NCBI GenBank assembly: GCA_027922465.2
Contig: BQMF02000644.1
Span: 124,001 to 188,000, forward strand
Reading direction: 5' to 3'
Length of the DNA: 64,000 nt
Origin: Turritopsis dohrnii
Lineage: Eukaryota; Cnidaria; Hydrozoa; Anthoathecata; Oceaniidae
The number at the start of each line of letters is the position of its first letter. Position 1 is the stretch's first letter. The notes under the pieces were generated by a model, which had not been told where the DNA came from, ran no database searches, and saw only the letters and a program-made list of their open reading frames with translations. The translations under genes and the position numbers were made by a program. Shown here one piece after another: positions 56,001 to 64,000 of this stretch.

Positions 56001-56805
56001 GCCAAAAGACGGAACTAGGCAATTCCTATACCAATTTGATTGCGTTACAACATTGTACACGAAGCTTGCGTGTATTTCCGTGAATGTCTTTTCCATTATT
56101 TGCCGGAATAAAACATGCACGATCAGTTGGAATGGTGCTTGTGAAAATATTTACCGCATTTCCGGATTAGTTTGTATCGGTGAAGAGGTCTGCTGGGAAT
56201 TTATCGATATGGTAACAGAAATGAAGTGCAACTTCAACGCATTTTGTTCTCTAATGAACAAAACGTACATCCGCCACCAATCCCCTAGATTGTTTATGTC
56301 AGCAAAAACATTTCGGAAGTTATTTTTTTCGTGGGCTTCTAGTCAAAGTCGTGAATTTCGCACCCCGTGTCATTGGTGTGGATTTACTCCTAAAGTTCTG
56401 GCTTGCGATGCAACGAAGGTTGGCATTCACCAGAAACATTGTAACATAAAACCAGTTGAGCCTTCCATACGTACCGATTTACAAAATACCCTTCATCGCC
56501 GTTTCGATAGATGTTTTCTCGCATATCCTCAAAAGTCTGACGATATACCAATATCCAAGCAAAAGAAACCGAAAAGATTATCCGAGAGTCACGCATTCAT
56601 CTCAAAGAACTTACGAAGATCTTCGTGTCGTTAACACTAGTATATGTGAGCAATTTAACTCATACCTTCAATGTATCTAGGCCTCAGCTAAGCAGATGTC
56701 GCAAGAGCATTTCATGTTTTTCATCCAGTACATGATAAATATATGGAATGAGAAGAAGAAAAAGTTGTTCGATCAAAAACTTCAGATTGCTTTATCGGGT
56801 GCTGA
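53075..56805 (+). pseudogene. KDZ/HMGXB3-like multi-exon protein, degraded
   Basis: At least nine exons with clean GT-AG borders: 53075-53134, 53230-53489, 53567-53730, 53835-54024, 54102-54756, 54846-55019, 55103-55579, 55713-55910 and 55993-56805. Most joins hold frame, for example N-Y-Y-F-K-L across 54024/54102. Visible parts: YPNCTDGILYCIPLVF; a SWIM-like CxC...CxH finger (YTCTCETYR ... TCCHCRIF); an acidic run with seven consecutive Asp; CHWCGFTPKVLACDATKVG; and VNTSICEQFNSYLQCI then QMSQEHFMFFIQYMINIWNE. These fit a large invertebrate family annotated as HMG domain-containing protein 3-like and related to KDZ-type transposases; I am moderately sure of that link. Damage: a frameshift in a TATATA run near 53370, another near 56580, and an in-frame TAG at 56678. 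Confidence 0.6.
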
Positions 56806-57032
56806 GTAAGTGCGTTTTCTTTTTTTACTTAGAGTAATAAAATTTCTTTTTGTTAATAATTTGCATCACAGTAGCAGCAAATATCCTTCTTTTAATACGA
56901 AAGAGAAATAATTGCCAAACATTAAATGTTTCTTCTATATCTATTTCCCTTTTCGTTATCAAATGATAGCCCATATCCTGATGACCTTGCAAATAAGATG
57001 GCAAAATAAGTAATTACCTTGAGATATTTGAT

Positions 57033-58862
57033 TTCACGGAACAAGTGCTCATTACGGATAGTTGAGTTCGCATAATAAGAACTCCACGTTTCATCGACAA
57101 ATCTGTCTGGTTGGTGAACAAGGTAATGCATGCGTTACCTTTCACGGAACAAGTTCCTTTCGGGAAGTTCATTTCGCATAATAAGAACTCGACAGTTCAT
57201 CAACAAATCTGTCTGGTTAGTGAACAAGGTGGTGCATCGGTTACCTTTCACGGAACAAGTGCTCGTTTGGGAAGTTCAGTTCGCATAATAAGAAATCGAC
57301 ATTCATCGACAAATCTGTCTTGTAGGTGAACAAGGTGGTGCATGCGTTACCTTTCACGGAATAAGTGCTCGTTTCGGGAAGTTCAGTTCGCATAATAAGA
57401 ACTCGACATTCATCGACAAATCTGTCTGGTTAGTGAACAAGGTGGTGCATGCGTTACCTTTCACGGAACAAGTGCTCGTTTCGGGAAGTTCAGTTCGCAT
57501 AATAAGAACTCGACAGTTCATCGACAAATCTGTCTGGTTAGTGAACAAGTGGTGCATGCGGTTACCTTTCACGGAACAAGTGCTCGTTTCGGGAAGTTCA
57601 GTTCGCATAATAAGAACTCGACAATTCATCGACAAATCTGTCTTGTAGGTGAACAAGGTGGTGCATGCGGTTACCTTTCACGGAACAAGTGCTCGTTTCG
57701 GGAAGTTCAGTTCGCATAATAAGAACTCGACAATTCATCGACAAATCTGTTGTAGGTGAACAAGGTGATGCATGCGTTACCTTTCACGGAACAAGTGCTC
57801 GTTTCGGGAAGTTCAGTTCGCATAATAAGAACTCGACAGTTCATCAACAAATCTGTCTGGTTAGTGAACAAGGTGGTGCATGCGTTACCTTTCACGGAAC
57901 AAGTGCTCGTTTCGGGAAGTTCATTTCGCATAATAAGAACTCGACATTCATCGACAAATCTGTCTGGTTAGTGAACAAGGTGATGCATGCGTTACCTTTC
58001 ACGGAATAAGTGCTCGTTTCGGGAAGTTCAGTTCGCATATAAGAAATCGACATTCATCAACAAATCTGTCTGGTTAGTGAAGAAAGAAGGTGATCCATGC
58101 GTTACATTTCACGGAACAAGTGCTCGTTTCGGGAAAGTTCAGTTCGCATAATAAGAAAACTCGACAGTTCATCAACAAATCTGTCCTGGTTGGTGAACAA
58201 GGTGATGCATGCGTTTACATTTCACGGAACAAGTGCTCGTTTCGGGAAGTTCAGTTCGCATAATAAGAAATCGACAGTTCATCGACAACAAATCTGTCTG
58301 GTAGGTGAACAAGGTGGTGCATGCGATTACCTTTCACGAACAAGTGCTCGTTTCGTGGAAGTTCAGTTCGCATAATAAGAAATCGACAGTTCATCAACAA
58401 ATCTGTCTGGTAGGTGAACAAGGTGGTGCATGCGGTTACCTTTCACGAACAAGTGCTCGTTTCGGGAAGTTCAGTTCGCATAGAAGAATCGACAGTTCAT
58501 CACAAAATCTGTCTGGTTGGTGAACAAGGTGATGCATGCGTTACCTTTCACGGAACAAGTGCTCGTTTCGGGAAGTTCAGTTCGCATAATAAGAACTCGA
58601 CATTCATCGACAAATCTGTCTTGTTGTGAACAAGGTGGTGCATGCGTTACCTTTCACGGAATAAGTGCTCGTTTCGGGAAGTTCAGTTCGCATAATAAGA
58701 ATCGACAGTTTCATCAACAATCTGTCTGGTTAGTGAAGAAGGTGGTGCATGCGGTTACCTTTCCCGGAACAAGTGCTCGTTTTGGGAAGTTCAGTTCGCA
58801 TAATAAGAACTCGACAATTCATCGACAAATCTGTCTGGGTGAACAAGGTGCGAAGCAAGTGC
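57033..58862 (+). repeat. 17-unit minisatellite, 105-113 bp period
   Basis: Using TTCACGGA as a marker, units begin at 57033, 57141, 57247, 57353, 57460, 57568, 57677, 57783, 57891, 57998, 58108, 58221, 58333, 58442, 58547, 58653 and 58761 (variants included). Most are 105-109 bp; three in the middle-right part are 110-113. Each carries GGAACAAGTGCTCGTTTCGG, GTTCGCATAATAAGAA and TCATCGACAAATCTGTCTGG. Where units are 108 bp the reading frame stays open across units, giving apparent proteins of about 36-residue repeats; length variation breaks them. It directly follows the KDZ-like gene's last donor site. Confidence 0.95.
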
Positions 58863-58869
58863 TTATTTC

Positions 58870-59109
58870 GGGAATGTTGATGGAGAACTGTAATGCGTGG
58901 CCATTGAACAAGTTAGGCAGTAGTGAGACGACCTGAATAGTATTTTTGTTGATGTTGGGCGAAGTGCGAAGATGATTTGTAATGCTTTACTGGAAATAGA
59001 TGAAGCTACAGTAAAGTTATTTAAAATTGCGCACTTGAGAATGAATAAATCGGACGGTGCTTCTGGCGCGGTTGATGTTTTTGCAGAAAGGGTTACTGTC
59101 TTCTCATGA
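58870..59109 (+). other. Possible coding relic after the minisatellite
   Basis: From about 58935 a 57-codon frame reads LNSIFVDVGRSAKMICNALL, EIDEATVKLFKIAHLRMNK and GAVDVFAERVTVFS, then stops. The composition looks coding and the segment may be the last exon of the upstream KDZ-like gene, but I do not recognise the motif and there is no clear acceptor. Confidence 0.3.
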
Positions 59110-62100
59110 AGAGGCGAAGTCATTCAGCTACGTGGGACATTCCTTACCTTAGTACAAGTTGAAATTCAAATTTGAACTTGCAGGACACCTGTCAGGTGAT
59201 ACCACCATTGTAACGAGTGTATATTAATCCAAAAACAAAAAGTCATTATACTAAGGGGAAAGGTAGTTATGTTAATATAAAGGGGGCACACTAAATCAAC
59301 GTAAATCTGTGGTCACCTTACAGTAAGATAAGACAGTGAAATGTGCGGCTATAGGGAATGAGATTTAGTTGTTAATTGCTAAGGTTAATAAATAAGTCAG
59401 ACCACCGTTCATGTTGGTTACAAGCCAATAACTAACGGATCTGTTATGTCTTTTAAATTTACGTATGAATATAGCTCGGAATGATCGAAATATAGAGAAA
59501 ATGATGAAAAGTTAAAGAACGATTTAATATGTTTCTTTCTAAATAAAATATACAAAATTCTCCGCGGGGAAAGAGATATAATGGTCCACATGTTTTTTGT
59601 GTCAACATCTTGCAATAACAACATTATTTGAAAACGTCATCTTCCCAAACTGATCAATTTATCCCATATAGAACGCATTCCACTATAACTGCCATATAAT
59701 CTTGGGAGGGTTACTGATCCTATTATATATGTTTCTGATGAACTGATGTCAGGTCATGCTATAACTTCCAGATGTCTGACAGGTGACTGTGCATCAATGA
59801 CTTGTCTTCCTGTAATAAAATCAAAATATTATCAAGTGTTTATATATTCTGTTCTCAGAAAGTATAAATTATTGTTTGCTGTGAATCATATCTTTATATC
59901 ATTTATAGTTTAAGTCATGACCAGTTTTTCGATTTATTGACATTTATTAACTAATATTTATTTTCCATATTCATAGAACAAAAGAACAAAATGTTGGTGG
60001 AAATTTACAATCTTATCCAAAACTTTTCTGTCTTTGAAAATGAATCAAAATCCAAACTTTAGTCTTTCAACAGGAAAACTTCAAGAAACTGCTTACAAGA
60101 GTGTAACCAAACTTCAGTGGTATCATTATATAGGCTAGTAACAGACGCCAACTACCAATATTTCCAAATGTCTCTGGTCTCTATTTTCAATATGGAACAT
60201 GTTGACCACAAATTAGGAAATACACATGCTGAACATACCATAACCGCTCTTTTAGTGAACTATCTAGTATCTAACATCCGAAGCATCTTTGAATCATTTG
60301 AAAATCATAAGAAAATATACAATACCTTTAAATAATAAACAAAAAACCACCACCACCACAAACAACAAAAAAAAATGAAAAGGCAGAAACAAAATGCCCT
60401 GATAGTACAGTTCTACGTTCTGCATGCAAGTGAAGAAATAGAAGGATTTCATGATAGAACTCAAGCTGCTTATTCATTTGCCCTCTCTATTAAACTTAAT
60501 AACGTAAAGGCAATTAGTACTTAACCAGAAACACTATGCATTCAAACCACAAATAACTTAAGACACATTAAGTAAACCTATGATTTCTTTATTAAAACTA
60601 CAAAGAATCGAAATAATATAAGTATAAACACAACACAGAAAGATTTTGAAATGTCACTAGTTGGAAGAAGATAGTGCATTACTCTGCTTGTAATTGAATA
60701 ATTTTTATTAAATTCAGATAGGCAAGTTACCAGCTGCAAACAGGAACATAGGAACATTAAGATCAGAGTTTTAAAGTGAGAGAATTATCACATAGTCCCA
60801 AAATTTGCCTAGAATAACACAAAATGAAAAAAAAAAAAAAAAAATAGGGAAGGAAAAAATCCATGATTAACATTTAGTATCCTTCAAGGATTTGGGCTGG
60901 GATATAGTAACAAACCATCAAGCAAGGCCCTTTAACCCTGTGTTATTTAAAAAAAACAAAAAAACAATTGTTCCGGCTAAAAGAAAATATAAGGTTGTTC
61001 ATTTGAGATACTTCCAAGACTATCTAAAGAGGACACCACTGCAATATTGCTTAAGTTGAGTAGATAAAGTTCTCTCTGCAAAATGATAGGTTGAAATACA
61101 AATGCTTATCATTACAAGACTCACAAAACATAGTTCCTAAGACAATCAAATGAAGGATTTTATGCTTTACAAGTTTAAAGATAACATTACCATAATTAGG
61201 AAAAGTTTGGAGATATGAATATTATGGATGACATAATGATAAAGTGAGTAGAAATTACACCAAAGAAACTTCACCTTTCTCGAGTGATACATTCAAAATT
61301 GTTGATTAATATCATAAACTATATGCAAACTAAACTACCTGGAAAAAACTTGACTGAAATGATTAAAAAATCACATAAGAATATAATATCATCCTCTTAC
61401 AAAACCTCTTATAAATCTTCTCAATGTTTAAAAGCTTGCTTTGATAAGGCCTTCAAAAAGTGGTTTGTGAGATAGATTTGAAACCTTTTTAGAAAAAGGT
61501 GTATTACAGGCTTTTTTTATAAGCATAGGCAAATTTGGGGCAGAGTCAAGTATGCTTAAATTTTACCTTCAAACCAGGGTGATATATGCTGAATAAAGGA
61601 CAAGGGCAGATGCAAAGACTGGCCAAAGACACAACCAAGGCAAATGGCTAACAAAACATGAAATGAAAGAAAGCATGACCTACCAGATAGCCAGTATAAA
61701 CTTGAATGTGTGCAAAAGTTGATGAGTATAAGTTTTAACTCCACAACATGATGAATTGGAATGAAAAAAAAACTTAGTATCAAAGTAAATCAATAAGTAA
61801 TTAATTAAATATCCAAGGTGATAATAAAGTTTATCAAAAAAGTACAAGTAAAAATTAATTAAACAATTAACAAAACAATGAGGTAACAGAAAAAATAGAT
61901 CAAATAAAAATACAATGTGTAAAAACAGAACCTTAAAGAACAAAACCAAAGTAGCAACACTTAAATTTGGAAATTTTTTTGATTATAAGTTTTTGAATAT
62001 TATGCTTGCACCACAGACCTTCCTCACTTCAACTATAAAAAGTGAAATATACCTAATTGATTATTAATGCTTATTCACAAACTTAAGGAATACAAAAATC

Positions 62101-63636
62101 ATTTTAGTGAACCACAGAAGAAATTTTGGACAGTAATTAGCTGTCACAAAGAATCACTTGTGCTAATTATGGTCTACATAGAAGTATCTGACTAACTGCA
62201 CTCTTTCATTGTGTTTCAGTAATGGATGAAAATGGGTGTAACAAAAGGCTTAGCAATGGAATGCTATGTCAACAATAACAATACTCTCAAGTGCCTCATT
62301 GTAGGAGGGTCATAATAAGCAGGGGAGGTTGTGCTGCAAGGGAAATATAATAAAGGGGAGGGTGCACATTAAAAGGGAAAAAAGGAAACATTATACTTTC
62401 TGTTAAAAAATGTTGATGTTCTTCTTGTTCATATTATTTATTTGTTTGTTCTCGTTAAGATGTTAAGATTTTGTTGCATCTGAAATGATTGTCTCTATTA
62501 TTATTTTAATAACTTCCTCATCACTAGCCAAAAATCTACTGAAAAAGTTAAGTTGCACCTTGAAAGTCTAACATGTCTAATTTTAGTTACTGACCTAGTG
62601 AATTCATAAAACGGGAGGGTTCTAATAATGGGGTAGGGGTGGTGGATTTAGAAAAATTTGGTACTCTGGAGAGGAGGTCGTAATAAAGTTAAATGGATGG
62701 TGAACTTTTCCCAAAAATGCAAGAGACCTCCCCCTACAATTAGGCACTGGAGAGTAAAAGACTAACACCAGGAAAGCGCATGGATAATCAAGAAATACAA
62801 ATTATAAGACAAATTACTAGAGTCCTTTTGTTATCCAAGCTGCCCTTCATACAACAAACATTAATTTTCACAATGTTCATTCTTGTCATTGAAATTTCTC
62901 ATAAGTTATGAAATTCTCAGGATTAATAGTTAATGGCAACAAATCATCAGTTATAATCTCATAAACTCTATTGCAATAACTGTTCCATTAGTATATTATC
63001 TTACTCGACGCTACACACAACTCCACAATAATAATGTATAATTTGCTCAATTTTCACAATTTATAATTTTTCCTCTTTCTTTGGCAGACACATATTTCAG
63101 TAGTCTGTTTTTTCCAATTTTCCAATTTTGCGTATAGATATCTAGTTAATATTAAATTAGTTTTGCAATCTACTATTACAGCAAACATATTAATCACTAA
63201 AAGGCAATATATGGACTCTACTGAAGATATGAAAAATTTGTTTTTATATTTAAATTGTTAAGTTGGACTGAAAATTGACTAAATTTACTTTGCTGCCATG
63301 TTTCTATGAGCTTCTTCCACTGAAATTTTTAATTGTACTGCGCAAGCGTTGTGGTTGGTTGTGAAATTTTTATTTCTATTTTTATTAATTAATTTGCATA
63401 AGGTACATAATACTTAATCTTTTTATTTAAATAAATTTTTAGGGATATAAGTTGAGAACTAACAAGATAAAAACATTTGGAAAGTCATCATTGCATTGGG
63501 AATCAAAGAATGATTTATCCATATATACCATTACTCAATAATATTAAATCACAGCGCAATTATCTAAATGGGAAGAGACTATAAATAATAGCTGTCGAGC
63601 CAATTCTTTAGCAAACAGTCAGGGAAATCAGCTTAG
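59110..63636. other. Long gene-free stretch
   Basis: AT-rich with a 17-base A run at 60827-60843 and a CCACCACCACCACAAACAAC tract at 60347. Frames at 60117-60335, 61284-61475 and 61556-61949 show no recognisable domain. I see no repeat ends. Confidence 0.4.
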
Positions 63637-63917
63637 GGGACATTCACATAGTACGTACGCACAAAAAGTCGAAAATCAGACCCCCTGCCCCCTTGTACGC
63701 AAACATACGCATCTACTCCACCAATTGCAATGTATCTCATAATTATTCTAATCAGCTAAAATCGATTTATTTCAAGGAAAAAAAGCAACAAAAAATATTT
63801 TTTTGTGTGTACGTACTTTTCCCCAGCACCCCTACCCTCCCCCTAGTATGCAAGCGTACGCTTTTGCAGAGACCCCCCTTCCCCCCTTTGTGCGTACATA
63901 TGTGAATGTCCCCTTAT
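63637..63917. mobile_element. MITE with AGGGGACATTCACATA ends
   Basis: AGGGGACATTCACATAGTAC (63636) and GTACATATGTGAATGTCCCC (63894) are inverted repeats. Inside are further ACGTACGCAC / GTGCGTAC and CTTGTACGCAAACATACGCA / TGCAAGCGTACGC inversions and C-rich strings (CCCCCTGCCCCC, CCCCCTTCCCCCC). About 280 bp, non-coding. The ends resemble a MITE type seen in many animal genomes. Confidence 0.7.
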
Positions 63918-64000
63918 CACGGGACCCTCAAACATGTGATCCCTTTTCTGAACCAAGCTGTGTGTCTGTGTTGAATTAGTTTGCAGGATAGCAAAAGTCA

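Noticed and set aside
57033..58862. CRISPR-like array
   Set aside because: The repeated unit is 105-113 bp with no unique spacers and the context is eukaryotic; it is a minisatellite.
59185..59200. CACCTGTCAGGTG as a regulatory palindrome
   Set aside because: An isolated short palindrome with no gene nearby; could be chance.

Overview
The window reads as eukaryotic, animal DNA: AT-rich, mostly non-coding, with GT-AG introns, KCTD/BTB genes and dense DNA-transposon debris. Several families here (DUF7869-like proteins, KDZ/HMGXB3-like proteins, two-gene Harbinger elements, BEN-domain genes) are common in marine invertebrates. I infer an invertebrate, with a cnidarian as best guess, but nothing in the sequence names the species.

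Only three genes look intact. They are intronless, minus-strand KCTD-type BTB paralogues at 29.6, 40.4 and 48.3 kb. A broken copy lies at 4.8 kb and a diverged 3' remnant at 41.7 kb. The intact copies share a nearly identical BTB half and a strongly divergent C-terminal half. Part of the surrounding sequence is also duplicated (28.9-30.3 kb and 38.6-41.1 kb).

Layout. 0-9.7 kb: a repeat tail, a 1.5-kb TIR element with 9-bp flanking repeats, small MITEs, the KCTD pseudogene cut by a repeat, and a pogo/Tigger relic. 9.7-14.3 kb: a three-exon DUF7869-like gene (minus strand), frameshifted and interrupted by a mariner element with an intact 364-residue transposase. 14.6-19.1 kb: tandem and long copies of one repeat family (called R1). 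19.1-25 kb: a broken BEN-domain gene split by a two-gene PIF/Harbinger element that itself holds a deleted mariner. 25.5-28.7 kb: an array of a second repeat family (R2). 28.9-41.9 kb: KCTD genes and duplicated flanks, foldback elements, a reversed long R1 copy, a 0.7-kb TIR element and a SINE-like repeat. 42-52 kb: mostly gene-free, with a 1.5-kb near-palindrome, a tRNA-headed repeat, a third KCTD gene, a LINE fragment, a telomere-like patch and a 1.05-kb TIR element. 53-56.8 kb: a degraded, intron-rich KDZ/HMGXB3-like gene. 57-58.9 kb: a 17-unit minisatellite. 59-64 kb: gene-free apart from one MITE.

The transposon-type genes almost all carry one or two single-base frameshifts in otherwise well-kept reading frames, while the KCTD genes carry none. 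That can mean decay or residual assembly indels and should be settled first.
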